In this document: piece after piece, positions 8,620 through 17,114 of the stretch
Numbering within the stretch: the first letter of the stretch is position 1
Layout of the letters: the number at the start of each line of letters is the position of its first letter
Assembly: GCF_036895565.1 (NCBI RefSeq)
Contig: NZ_CP145904.1
Span: forward strand, 3,100,001-3,164,000
Length of the DNA: 64,000 nucleotides
Origin: Flavobacterium sp. KS-LB2
GTDB lineage: Bacteria > Bacteroidota > Bacteroidia > Flavobacteriales > Flavobacteriaceae
Reading direction: 5' to 3'
The notes under the pieces: generated by a model
What the model saw: the letters and a program-made list of their open reading frames with translations, nothing else
What the model was told of the DNA's origin: nothing
Database searches by the model: none
Made by a program: the position numbers and the translations under genes

Positions 8620-9648
8620 AACTTTTAATTATGAAGATTGAGTAAATGAGTAATAGTGCACGAAAGCTTTGCATATCGTATTCGTCTTTGGTACGAAAAA
8701 AAATAACTGCACTAGTATTCAAAAGATTATTTGTCAATTTCTTGTATTATAAAATAATATAATATAAATTATATATATAATAACAAGAACTAAACCAACA
8801 ACACATGCATAAGTCTTAGTTTGATGAATAGGAAGATTGTCTCTCACTTTCCGAAACATACACACGAACGTTCAAGGAGGGAAAAACTGGGTTCTGGTCA
8901 ATTTGTCCTTTCATGAGTTTAATTTACTGCACTCCAGTTGTCAAGTTGTAAATATCACGAGCAGAATAGGCACATGGACCACAATATCGGGAACATGTCG
9001 GGAAATATCATGTATGCACCGCACACAATTCATACCTTATCAGCAAGTTACACACGCACAATGTGTTCTTGATAGGACTGCACTCCCATAGTAGTACGTG
9101 AGTGAGACGTTCGCAATCAGTGAGTAAAAAGGCAAAAACTCTGGACCATCATCGCTAATTTACACCCCCCTGCCTTTTGCAATCGTGTTTTCCTTTGGGC
9201 CGGTTGGCGCGAAAAAACTGTATACCACCTCCACCACGCAGCTATCTACAATTTTTTATATGTACCACCTTTGATCAACATGTGTAGCAAGTGCGTGTTC
9301 TAAAGCTTTGTTTTGGAATAGACTCATTATTTGAGCTACATGTTCGACATTTGAAAACTTATTTAATTCTAAATATCACTAAAAGTGGGTATTGCAAAAG
9401 TTGATTGATAAGATTTACTTTGTTTTGTGGTTGTAATCTTGCATGTCACATTTGATAATTAGGCATCAAAAGTACTCAGTAAATTAAAAATTCATTTCGG
9501 ATTAATAAGATACTCAGTATATATGTGATAATGGATAAATTATGACTCTAGTAAGAACTATCTACCCTAAATTGGGGTGATAGGTCTGATTTTATAAGAC
9601 CCATACAGAAGTTAGCCGTCATGCCTAAAAACCGTATAAAAAAAACAT
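8620..9648. other. Gene-free kilobase, possible origin region
   Basis: I see no convincing coding region here. An AT-only stretch around 8745-8785 contains an imperfect inverted repeat (TTCTTGTATTATA ... TATAATAACAAGA). An inverted pair TAGTGCA / TGCACTA frames about 8655-8715. From about 8830 to 9260 the base composition becomes much richer in G+C than the rest of the element: 58 of 120 bases in 9121-9240 by hand count. At 9128 and 9172 an AAAAGGCA / TGCCTTTT pair could form a stem. Position directly after the putative Rep gene suggests a replication or transfer origin; this is inference. Confidence 0.4.
9611..9619 (+). repeat. Inverted flank of the HEPN cassette (left)
   Basis: GTTAGCCGT here is the exact reverse complement of ACGGCTAAC at 10930-10938. 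The two motifs bracket the HEPN gene, 30 bases before its start and 7 bases after its stop codon. Confidence 0.5.
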
Positions 9649-10923
9649 ATGAAAAAAGAATTTACATTTGAATTATTGATAATCGATCCAAGTGGAAGCA
9701 GTGAAATTCAGTCACCAAAGAGTTTATTATACGGACTTTTGTCAACTGAAAAATTATGGGAAAATCCAGAAGAAGTTGAAGATAACGGGAAAAAATTTAT
9801 TAAAGACAAAAATTTGACTTTAAAAATAAAACCTGTCGATACAAGTTCTGTTCTTTATAACTTGTACGAAGCAGCATTTATATTAAAAATAGTATCAAGT
9901 GATTTTGAAAAATTAGAGAAATTTAGATATTTACTTGTTGTACATTTAAAAAGTAGACTACGATTTGAACACATAAGAATTCTAACCGATGATATTTCTA
10001 CAGAAATTTCAAATAAAATATATCCATTAATAAACGAGTTAGAAAATATATTAAGAAGATATTTAGCTAAATTTTTTACCCAAAAAGTAGGACTTGATTG
10101 GTGGAAACAAGCTGTTCCTGATAAGGTAATTGAAAAGACCAAAATGCGACAAGATAATGAAAATGTTTTTTCTAAAATTGTTGAAACTGATATGACCTTA
10201 ATTGATTTTAATGATTTGGGTGAAATAATTTATAAACATAAGTTAGGATTCAATAAACCTGAAAATTTAACAGATAAAATTCTATCAATTAGCTCAACAG
10301 AAGAACTTCAAAAACTGCAACAAGATTTAGACGGAAATTACAACCGATTTTTTAAACAACATTTCCAAACTTTTAGTTTTGACAGTAAATGGAAACAACT
10401 TTTTCAATTAAGAAATAAAGTAGCACATAATAATTTGTTTATTAAACCCGATTTAGATACTGCAATCAAACTTCATGCAGAAATAAAAGATATAATTCTA
10501 AAAGCAGAAGACAAAATAGACGATTTTAGATTCTCTGTTGAAGAGCAAGAAGCAATGATCAAAACTTCGAGTGAAAATATTACATCCTTGCAACCAAGAA
10601 CGGAAGAATTAGCAACCAACATAAAAATAGTTGGTAAAATTGACTTAACTGAAAAACTTGACAATGATTATGAAATAATATCCGAAGAAACTTTATTAAA
10701 AGAACTTATTAGAGCAGAAGAATCTTTAAAATATAAAAATCTGACTTTTATCGGACTTAAATCTTTTGTTACAAATGTTCTTGCAAGTAAAGGTTATTCA
10801 TTTGGTCCAACATACGCACAGATTAATGTACTAAAAGATAAAGGCAAAATAGAAATATATGATGTTGAAAATGATAATGAAAATTCAACTTGGCCAGTAA
10901 AAGCAATTCGATTAGTAAAATAA
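9649..10923 (+). CDS. HEPN-domain protein, putative ribonuclease/defence effector
   Basis: A 424-residue cytoplasmic protein. Residues about 245-265 contain LFQLRNKVAHN, the R-x4-H signature of HEPN domains (R255, H260), preceded by helices that begin about 115 (YPLINELENILRRYL). HEPN proteins are metal-independent RNases common in toxin-antitoxin, abortive-infection and CRISPR systems. The N-terminal 110 residues are of unknown fold. The C-terminal 75 residues (SKGYSFGPTYAQINVLKDKG) look like a winged-helix or similar module. It has no obvious partner antitoxin beside it. The gene is bracketed by inverted motifs and sits in the island's cargo, which supports a defence role by context. The HEPN motif is seen; nuclease activity is inference. 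Confidence 0.65.
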   Translation: MKKEFTFELLIIDPSGSSEIQSPKSLLYGLLSTEKLWENPEEVEDNGKKFIKDKNLTLKIKPVDTSSVLYNLYEAAFILKIVSSDFEKLEKFRYLLVVHLKSRLRFEHIRILTDDISTEISNKIYPLINELENILRRYLAKFFTQKVGLDWWKQAVPDKVIEKTKMRQDNENVFSKIVETDMTLIDFNDLGEIIYKHKLGFNKPENLTDKILSISSTEELQKLQQDLDGNYNRFFKQHFQTFSFDSKWKQLFQLRNKVAHNNLFIKPDLDTAIKLHAEIKDIILKAEDKIDDFRFSVEEQEAMIKTSSENITSLQPRTEELATNIKIVGKIDLTEKLDNDYEIISEETLLKELIRAEESLKYKNLTFIGLKSFVTNVLASKGYSFGPTYAQINVLKDKGKIEIYDVENDNENSTWPVKAIRLVK

Positions 10924-11175
10924 GCACGAACGGCTAACAGCAGTTTGCAAAAATGGCGGGTTTTGGGCTCAATTTAAAGTTGGTTTTGTACTTGCAAAGT
11001 CCAGTGTTTAAACGAAAGTTTAGGCTTCCTTAATCCGCCACTTCTGCAAGCTGCGAGACGCTGTAGGTAATTTCAAAAGAATAGTAATAAATAAAAATGG
11101 CGGGCAAAAACTAACTAAAAATTCCATTTCGACGCCTTTAAACTTCGAGTGAAGTAATCGGAAAAATTATAAACT
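10924..11175. other. Structured spacer with repeats between cargo genes
   Basis: This spacer contains ACGGCTAAC (10930-10938), the inverted partner of 9611-9619. It also holds a 12-bp direct repeat AAAAATGGCGGG at 10949-10960 and 11093-11104, about 144 bases apart. No reading frame of note is present. Its composition is richer in G+C than the flanking genes. Confidence 0.5.
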
Positions 11176-11586
11176 ATGAAAAAAAAATTTATTTTAGCAA
11201 TCGTTACAATTTTGAGTATTGTAAGTTACTCTTGTTCAAAAGATGATAACGATAACACACAAAATGCTGATTTGATTATTGGAAAATGGAATGGTGTTTC
11301 GAGTACATTTAATGGGACCAACTCTGGTGTTCCTGATAATACTCCTATTACATTTACTTCAGACAATAAAGTTTCCTTTACTTATTTAGGCCAAGGAAAT
11401 AATGGTCAGGATTTTAACGAAAATGGAACTTGGCAGAAAACAGGAAATACATTAAAAATAACTTGGGATTCTGCAGACCCAGGATTAGAGGTTGCAACGT
11501 TTACTATAACGGAATTAACTTCTAGTTCACTTAAATGGCAATCAACTGTTGATGGAAAAATCTTAACTGAAAACTTTATTAGATAA
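11176..11586 (+). CDS. Small lipocalin-like lipoprotein
   Basis: A 136-residue protein with a lipoprotein signal peptide (MKKKFILAIVTILSIVSYSC, Cys at about residue 20) followed by a charged linker SKDDNDN. The mature part begins LIIGKWNGVSS and contains NENGTWQKTGNTLKITW and WQSTVDGK. This pattern of short beta strands around G-x-W motifs is typical of the small lipocalin-like lipoproteins of Bacteroidota. It is a single gene in the cargo region between the HEPN cassette and a membrane protein. Its role in the element is unknown; it could be a surface protein or an exclusion-type factor. Confidence 0.75.
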   Translation: MKKKFILAIVTILSIVSYSCSKDDNDNTQNADLIIGKWNGVSSTFNGTNSGVPDNTPITFTSDNKVSFTYLGQGNNGQDFNENGTWQKTGNTLKITWDSADPGLEVATFTITELTSSSLKWQSTVDGKILTENFIR

Positions 11587-11788
11587 GAGAAACTAGCTAC
11601 AACAGCAATAACAAGAAATGGCAAATTAAGTGGCTACATCACATATACGTTTCGCAAGAAATTTAGTGCTAGCCGAAAAATATCGGTTACGAACATTGTC
11701 ACTTCTTTTAGCTGCGGGAACTTTGACTGCTTGTTATTACTGATTGAAAAAAGTGTAATTATATTTGTTTAATTTAGAGGACAGTAAT

Positions 11789-12502
11789 ATGACTAAAGAT
11801 GTTTTGACTTTTATTTTCTTTTTATTTCCTTTATTTTTCATAACCTCATTATTTGTTTTTTTCTTAAGTTATCTTGTAAAATCTTGTGATGTTTTTATCA
11901 CTTATCGAATAAGAAGTTTTATTAAAAGAGAAGAAATTCATGGTGTCTATTATACAGAAACACTTTCAGACAAAAAAAGATTTTATTTCCTTCCCTTAAT
12001 TGTATTTAGTTGTTTAGTCGTTTATCATTATATTGTTTTTAGAAAAATATTAAAAATAGATTATATTTTTCTTGATGATTTTAAATATAATTTTTGCGTT
12101 GTTTTTTGTGTTATTGTGTTTATTATAGCAAGTGTTAAGACTTCATTATTTGAAGGTATAAATACAGATAAAATGATTGCTGTGTTTATTGCTTCTTATT
12201 TTATGATATTTGGATATTATACAATTTCCGAACACATAGAATACGATAGAAAAAGATATAGGAAAACAGAAAACTCAATATCGGAGGAGAAATTAAAAGC
12301 ATCCAAAATTGAAAGTGCTGATTTGCAAATAAAGATTTATGAAATAGAAGAAAAAACTAAAAATTTAGAGGTCGCATTAGACGATTTGTATAGTGAAATA
12401 AGTGATGTAAGCATTGAAAATTACGATAGTAGTATGCAAAACGTTCATTCAAAATTGAGCGATGTGGAGGGTAAATTGAATGAATTAAAAAGCGATTTTT
12501 GA
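11789..12502 (+). CDS. Four-TM membrane protein with C-terminal coiled coil
   Basis: About 237 residues from the ATG at 11789, which has AGAGG eight bases upstream; an in-frame TTG at 11765 would add eight residues and looks less likely. Four hydrophobic segments are visible: VLTFIFFLFPLFFITSLFVFF, FYFLPLIVFSCLVVYHYIVF, FCVVFCVIVFIIASV and AVFIASYFMIFGYYTI. The last 90 residues are a charged coiled coil rich in E, K and D with heptad spacing. I do not recognise the family. Membrane-anchored coiled-coil proteins occur as sensors or effectors in defence loci, but nothing in the sequence proves that here. It converges with hsdR with 76 bases between stop codons. Confidence 0.65.
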   Translation: MTKDVLTFIFFLFPLFFITSLFVFFLSYLVKSCDVFITYRIRSFIKREEIHGVYYTETLSDKKRFYFLPLIVFSCLVVYHYIVFRKILKIDYIFLDDFKYNFCVVFCVIVFIIASVKTSLFEGINTDKMIAVFIASYFMIFGYYTISEHIEYDRKRYRKTENSISEEKLKASKIESADLQIKIYEIEEKTKNLEVALDDLYSEISDVSIENYDSSMQNVHSKLSDVEGKLNELKSDF

Positions 12503-12578
12503 AATGAAAAAACAATAGCATTGCTTGTATTAATTTTCTACTTTCTGTAGATACCTTCATAATTCAGTACTGAAAGTA

Positions 12579-15416
12579 TTAATCATTAAAAAAGGTGTCG
12601 ATAAAATTCAAGAACTTACTCAAAATAGTATCTCCAACTTTTGCTCTTTGTAAAATAGAGGGTTGATTTTCCAGTACTTCCACTACTTCTTGTTTGCTAG
12701 GGATTCGTTGGGTAAATAAAAAATCTTCGGTTAGTTTTTTAAGTTTGTCCGCATTCAATTTTTCATCGGCTACAAACTTGTTAAAAGCTTTCTCCTGCTC
12801 TTCAATCATAAAAGCAGTATAACCCTCTTCAATAGACATATCATCTAGTGCCGGCAAGTTTTCTTCAATGAAACGTTCTATCAATTCTCGTTTGCTACGT
12901 AGTTTAACATCACCCGCAACAAGATCTAATATTTCCTTTTGTCTGCGTTCTTTTTCCGCTGGGTTTGTTGCTTTTAACTTGGCTAACAATCCTAAAATAT
13001 AGGTTACTGTAATATCATCGCGATGAATCAACTCCAGTTCAAAATCGACTTCGTTAAGTATGGAGGTTTTTTCTTTTTTACCTTTATCTGATAACTCTAA
13101 GTATTTGGATTTATAATTTTCAAATTCTTGTTCGCCTAAAGCAATATCATCAAATTTGAAATCTACAAATGAAGCAATTATGTTTTTTAACCTAATGATT
13201 TCACGAAATGCTTTTACAAATTCCAGTTCTTCATCTTCGGTATATAAATCATCAACCGATTCGAAAGTTGGAGTAATTGCTATTAAACTAGCATAGGCTT
13301 CATTAATTTCTTGAACGTAACTTTCGTATGGTTTTAAAATGATTATTTCTTTGGCCTTTTTATCTGAAAATAAAGCAATAGCATCATCAGTGGCTTTCTT
13401 CAGATTTCTAAAAACAACAATATTTCCCTGTGATTTTTTATCACCCAAAATTCTGTTGGTTCTGGAATAGGCTTGAATTAAACCATGGTACTTTAAATTT
13501 TTATCTACAAACAAAGTATTCAATGATTTACTATCAAATCCTGTGAGGAACATATTAACCACAAACAAAATATCTACTTGTTTGGTACGTACTCGTTGTG
13601 CTATGTCCTTGTAATAATTATAAAAGGACTGACTGTCTTTTGTAGTCCAACTGGTTTTAAATGTTTTATTATATTCTTCAATATAACTTTCGAGTTTATC
13701 TCTTTTATGATAGGCATTATATACCTCTTCCCTTTCTGCTACTTCATTAAAATCTTTACTATCATAATCGTCTGTGTCACTAATCATTTCGTCATTGGCA
13801 CCGAAACTGAAAATTGTAGCCATATTTAAATCATGCTTGCCTTCCTGTTTTAGTTTGAGGAACAAATCATAATACTTAATCAACATATCTACGCTACTCA
13901 CGCAAAACATAGCCGTAAAGGTTTTGTTCTGTGTTTTAATTGGATGCTGCTGAATAATATAATTAGTAATTTTTTCGATACGATCTTTGCTTTCTAACAA
14001 TTCTTGGGTGTCTATCGCCTCGACTTCAATGTCAATTTCGTTTTGAGAATTCGCACGCTCTTTATACTTCCCTACATACTCAACAGAGAAACGCAATACA
14101 TTTTCATCTTTTATCGCATCGGTAATGACATAACTATGCAATTGCTCACCAAATAAGCTTGCAGTTGTTTGGTTTTGCTTGTTTTTAGACGAGGCATTTT
14201 CAGCAAAAATAGGTGTACCGGTAAACCCAAACATTTGATAGTTTTCAAAATATTGGGTAATCTTTTTATGCGTGTCTCCAAATTGAGAGCGGTGGCATTC
14301 ATCAAAAATAAAAACTATCTTTTTATTTTTGAGATCATCCATTGTTTTAAGATGGTGTTCTCTCGTAATAGCATTGTATAATTTTTGAATCGTCGTAACA
14401 ATCAACTTACTATTGCCGTCTTTAAACTGACGTACTAAATTGGCCGTGTTATTGGTTGGATCAATACAATCGGGTTTAAAGGCATTGAATTCTTTGGCGG
14501 TTTGGTAATCTAAATCTTGTCTGTCTACACAAAAAACTACCTTATCTACCTTTGGTAATTGGGATAATATTTGACTGGCTTTGAACGACGTTAAGGTTTT
14601 ACCCGATCCTGTAGTGTGCCATATATAACCGTTGTGATTGCTATTTTTTACCTTATCAATAATGCGTTCTACGGCATTAAATTGATACGGACGTAATACC
14701 ATCAACATTTTATCAGAATCGTGCAATACAGTGTATTTCGTGATCATTTTAGACAAATGACATTTCTCTAAAAAGGTATTAGCGAAATCCTCTAGTTTAG
14801 AAATACGTTTGTTATTTTCGTCGGTCCAAAAGAAGGTTTGTTTGTAATCCGGTTTTTTGTTTCCAAAATTGCTGAAGTATTTAGTGTTTACTCCGTTACT
14901 GATTACAAATAACTGCACATAATTAAACAGACCTGTATTGGCTGAAAAAGAATGTTTTTGGTAGCGGTTGATTTGGTTGTAGGCTTCTTTCAGTTCTAAA
15001 CCTGTTTTCTTTAATTCTATTTGCACCAAGGGCAAACCATTAATTAAAATCGTTACATCATAACGGTTTTTATAGGTTCCTTCAACCGTGATTTGATTAG
15101 TTACTTGGTACTCATTCTGACACCAAAAATCCATATTTAAGAACTCCACATAAACCAGTTCGTTATTATCATTTTTGAAAGCAAACTTATCGCGAAGCAA
15201 TAAAGCTTTTTCAAAAACATTATTAGACTTGGTTAAATGATTCAGTATCTGCTTAAAATCATTATCCGAAAATACTTTTTTATTGTGTTTTTCTAATTGC
15301 TTTTTGAGATTGACTAGTAAATCATTTTCATCTTTAATAGTTACTTTATCGTACCCATTAGCTGCTAACTGATTGACTATGTTTTGTTCTAAAATTAATT
15401 CGGATTGTGATGTCAT
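12579..15416 (-). CDS. hsdR: Type I restriction enzyme, R (motor/nuclease) subunit
   Basis: The 945-residue restriction subunit of a type I R-M system, which translocates DNA and cuts it when HsdM/HsdS meet unmethylated sites. An N-terminal PD-(D/E)xK nuclease domain is visible (about residues 115-140, YDVTILINGLPLVQIELKK). It is followed by the superfamily-2 motor: Walker A HTTGSGKTLTSF near 268, the DECH box FIFDECHRSQFGD near 370, GFTGTPIF near 398, and helicase motifs in the second RecA lobe (DILFVVNMFLTGFDS, YSRTNRIL). The C-terminal 200 residues are helical and bind the methylase complex. It is the last gene of the locus, 140 bases after the nuclease gene, with no disabling mutation visible. 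Confidence 0.95.
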   Translation of the reverse strand: MTSQSELILEQNIVNQLAANGYDKVTIKDENDLLVNLKKQLEKHNKKVFSDNDFKQILNHLTKSNNVFEKALLLRDKFAFKNDNNELVYVEFLNMDFWCQNEYQVTNQITVEGTYKNRYDVTILINGLPLVQIELKKTGLELKEAYNQINRYQKHSFSANTGLFNYVQLFVISNGVNTKYFSNFGNKKPDYKQTFFWTDENNKRISKLEDFANTFLEKCHLSKMITKYTVLHDSDKMLMVLRPYQFNAVERIIDKVKNSNHNGYIWHTTGSGKTLTSFKASQILSQLPKVDKVVFCVDRQDLDYQTAKEFNAFKPDCIDPTNNTANLVRQFKDGNSKLIVTTIQKLYNAITREHHLKTMDDLKNKKIVFIFDECHRSQFGDTHKKITQYFENYQMFGFTGTPIFAENASSKNKQNQTTASLFGEQLHSYVITDAIKDENVLRFSVEYVGKYKERANSQNEIDIEVEAIDTQELLESKDRIEKITNYIIQQHPIKTQNKTFTAMFCVSSVDMLIKYYDLFLKLKQEGKHDLNMATIFSFGANDEMISDTDDYDSKDFNEVAEREEVYNAYHKRDKLESYIEEYNKTFKTSWTTKDSQSFYNYYKDIAQRVRTKQVDILFVVNMFLTGFDSKSLNTLFVDKNLKYHGLIQAYSRTNRILGDKKSQGNIVVFRNLKKATDDAIALFSDKKAKEIIILKPYESYVQEINEAYASLIAITPTFESVDDLYTEDEELEFVKAFREIIRLKNIIASFVDFKFDDIALGEQEFENYKSKYLELSDKGKKEKTSILNEVDFELELIHRDDITVTYILGLLAKLKATNPAEKERRQKEILDLVAGDVKLRSKRELIERFIEENLPALDDMSIEEGYTAFMIEEQEKAFNKFVADEKLNADKLKKLTEDFLFTQRIPSKQEVVEVLENQPSILQRAKVGDTILSKFLNFIDTFFND

Positions 15417-15556
15417 TTATAAAAAATGTTAATAACTTAGTTAATATGTTTAAAACTATGGCTTTATTTTTATATATTTGCACTGTTCATTCTACCACAC
15501 TAGGAGAATTGAATTACGAAATCCGATACGCCCCGATGTGTACCGGATTTTGCGGT
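15417..15556. other. Spacer with hairpin upstream of hsdR
   Basis: The 140-base spacer contains an AAATCCG / CGGATTT stem (15519-15525 with 15544-15550, 18-base loop). On the plus strand there is a TATATTTG sequence at 15473-15480 that matches the -7 consensus. The hairpin may separate hsdR expression from the upstream genes or belong to a small antisense transcript; neither is shown. Confidence 0.35.
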
Positions 15557-16096
15557 TTAATACACTTTATCAAGCCTATTTTTATACTTATTCTTTATCA
15601 TATTTAAACCTCCATATTTCTTTTCTAAATAATAAGCGGTAATAAAATAATAATCTTGCCCACTTCTCTGTGGTTCTAAAATGATAATATAATTCTCCTG
15701 AACATTATGGATATAAGTACGAATTACATCTTTATTTTTCACTCTATTATTAGCACTAAAAACTTGTATTTCATCTGGAATTTTATTCTCTACGTGAGGT
15801 AATATCCAATGCAATCTTTTTGATCGTTCAAAATCAAAGCAATCTCTAGTTTTGATTATTTTACCTTTGTTATCCGTTTCATTTTCTGTTTTATAGGTAA
15901 GATGTTTAAATAAAGATTCTACATCAATTACATCTTCTTTTTTTAAAGGTCTTATAATTTTTGCGTTAAAATTAAAATTATCATTATCAGCAATATCTCG
16001 ATCAAAAATAGCTTTTAAGGAAACTCTTCTGTCGTATTCATTGAGATGATTTAATTCAAGTAATGCTTTGTACCTTTTTATATAATTAGTTGCCAT
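15557..16096 (-). CDS. Probable nuclease/toxin (BECR-fold-like) paired with DUF3800 gene
   Basis: A 179-residue cytoplasmic protein whose start overlaps the end of the DUF3800 gene by 11 bases, so the two are translated from one transcript. The C-terminal half has the pattern FERSKRLHWILPHVENK, IRTYIHNVQENYIIILEP, DYYFITAYYLEKKYG and KNKYKNRLD. This Trp-Ile, then beta-strand, then 'ITAYYL' pattern resembles the phage-associated barnase/EndoU/colicin/RelE-like nuclease domains. The N-terminal half (residues 1-75) is of unknown fold. Its place between hsdS and hsdR suggests an accessory toxin or a second effector of the restriction locus. The pairing is seen; the nuclease call is by recognition of pattern and remains uncertain. 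Confidence 0.5.
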   Translation of the reverse strand: MATNYIKRYKALLELNHLNEYDRRVSLKAIFDRDIADNDNFNFNAKIIRPLKKEDVIDVESLFKHLTYKTENETDNKGKIIKTRDCFDFERSKRLHWILPHVENKIPDEIQVFSANNRVKNKDVIRTYIHNVQENYIIILEPQRSGQDYYFITAYYLEKKYGGLNMIKNKYKNRLDKVY

Positions 16097-16775
16097 TTTT
16101 CAAATCGATAAAAAATAAATTGAATTTTGTTTCAGCTTCTTTTGTTTGCATTGTTAATGGTTTGCAGCGCAATTTTTCAATTTTTTCAATAATATTATTT
16201 TTGGCAGTTACTTTATTTAAACCTCTTAATTTATAATTGATAGCTCCCATTAGAACATCAGAAAGTTGCATTAATTCACTTTCATAGGAACGGATAATTT
16301 GTAAATTTCTAATATTATTATAATCTCTTTCTAGGTATTTTTTCAAGCTTCTTGCCTTGACGTAAGAATTTGTATCTTTTATATCTAAATAAATATTGTA
16401 GTGAAAATCTGGATATATTTTTTTGTTGAGCAATTGATAGTACATCTTATCATAAAACGTATTATGATCTTGATTGTATTTTTTGTGATTTAATTGCGAT
16501 TTATCAATAACAATTGCTCTAAAATTTAATTCGTCATTACTAAAAAAATAATCAATTAATTTATTATAAAATGGGTATTGTGACTTTGATATGGAACTCC
16601 ATTTCATTTCGCCACGATAAAAATGCTCCATTTTCATTTCACGAATATTTTTATTGTGCATTTGCAACAAATGGTAAGGCGTACTTATATATGCTAATAT
16701 CATATAGGGCTGCCCATCATTTTCTATATGTGTACTTTCGTCACAATAAATATTATATGTTTTTTTTACTTCCAT
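16086..16775 (-). CDS. DUF3800 domain protein in the hsd locus
   Basis: A 229-residue protein of the DUF3800 family. Family landmarks are visible in order: YNIYCDES near the N-terminus (acidic D-E pair at the end of the first strand), KWSSIS around residue 60, FRAIVIDKSQL around 85, FYDKMYYQLL, YLDIKDTNSY around 125, and YESELMQLSDVLMGAINY around 170, where the Asp is conserved. DUF3800 is thought to have an RNase H-like fold and is often found in defence loci and next to R-M genes. The gene overlaps the following nuclease-like gene by 11 bases. It is preceded by a 136-base spacer. A toxin-antitoxin or nuclease role is inference. Confidence 0.85.
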   Translation of the reverse strand: MEVKKTYNIYCDESTHIENDGQPYMILAYISTPYHLLQMHNKNIREMKMEHFYRGEMKWSSISKSQYPFYNKLIDYFFSNDELNFRAIVIDKSQLNHKKYNQDHNTFYDKMYYQLLNKKIYPDFHYNIYLDIKDTNSYVKARSLKKYLERDYNNIRNLQIIRSYESELMQLSDVLMGAINYKLRGLNKVTAKNNIIEKIEKLRCKPLTMQTKEAETKFNLFFIDLKNGN

Positions 16776-16911
16776 ATTTTTAAATAAATGGTTGTTTCAT
16801 CAATTTTTTTCACTTAACTACATTATTGATTATCATTAATTTGAACCACAACAAAGGCTTTTACTAACAATTAGTTGATGCTTGTAGCATTAATTAAGAT
16901 TAGGATATCAT

Positions 16912-17103
16912 TTATTCATCCGCATATTTAACCATAGCCTGAGCAAAATGTTTAAAAACTGACAATTTTCCAGAATCTACAGCCAATGAAATTCCTCCTA
17001 ATGGAAGATATCCTTCTTTAATCTTGTTTAAAACCTCAAATACAAGAAGCTCTTTTGATTCCATTTCTAAAATAATGTAATCGATAATTTTTTTATTTTC
17101 CAT
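16912..17103 (-). CDS. DUF1737 family small protein
   Basis: A 63-residue protein with the DUF1737 pattern: N-terminal YIILEMESKELLVFEVLNKI followed by EGYLPLGGISLA, where the PLGGI signature ends a helix-turn-strand unit. It starts 11 bases after the hsdS stop codon, so it belongs to the hsdM-hsdS transcript. DUF1737 proteins are small and of unknown function, and are common near diverse accessory genes. Whether it modulates the specificity subunit or the following DUF3800 gene cannot be told from sequence. Confidence 0.75.
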   Translation of the reverse strand: MENKKIIDYIILEMESKELLVFEVLNKIKEGYLPLGGISLAVDSGKLSVFKHFAQAMVKYADE

Positions 17104-17114
17104 GGTGGTTTTAT

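Noticed and set aside
8640..8790. Retron or group II intron RNA downstream of the Rep-like gene
   Set aside because: No reverse transcriptase gene is nearby and the AT-rich stretch lacks the expected domain structure.
8837..9091. An 84-codon open frame in the gene-free segment
   Set aside because: The translation shows no domain, unusual composition and no plausible promoter or neighbour context. The segment's higher G+C makes chance open frames more likely.
9611..10938. Integron attC sites around the HEPN gene
   Set aside because: The flanking motif GTTAGCC does not fit the attC core GTTRRRY and there is no integron integrase. I kept it only as an unexplained inverted flank.
11765..12502. 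The longer version of the membrane protein from a TTG codon
   Set aside because: The ATG at 11789 is preceded by AGAGG and gives a cleaner N-terminus just before the first membrane helix.
15407..15607. A 66-codon plus-strand frame overlapping the hsdR start and the end of the nuclease gene
   Set aside because: It overlaps two better supported genes on the opposite strand and shows no protein-like features.
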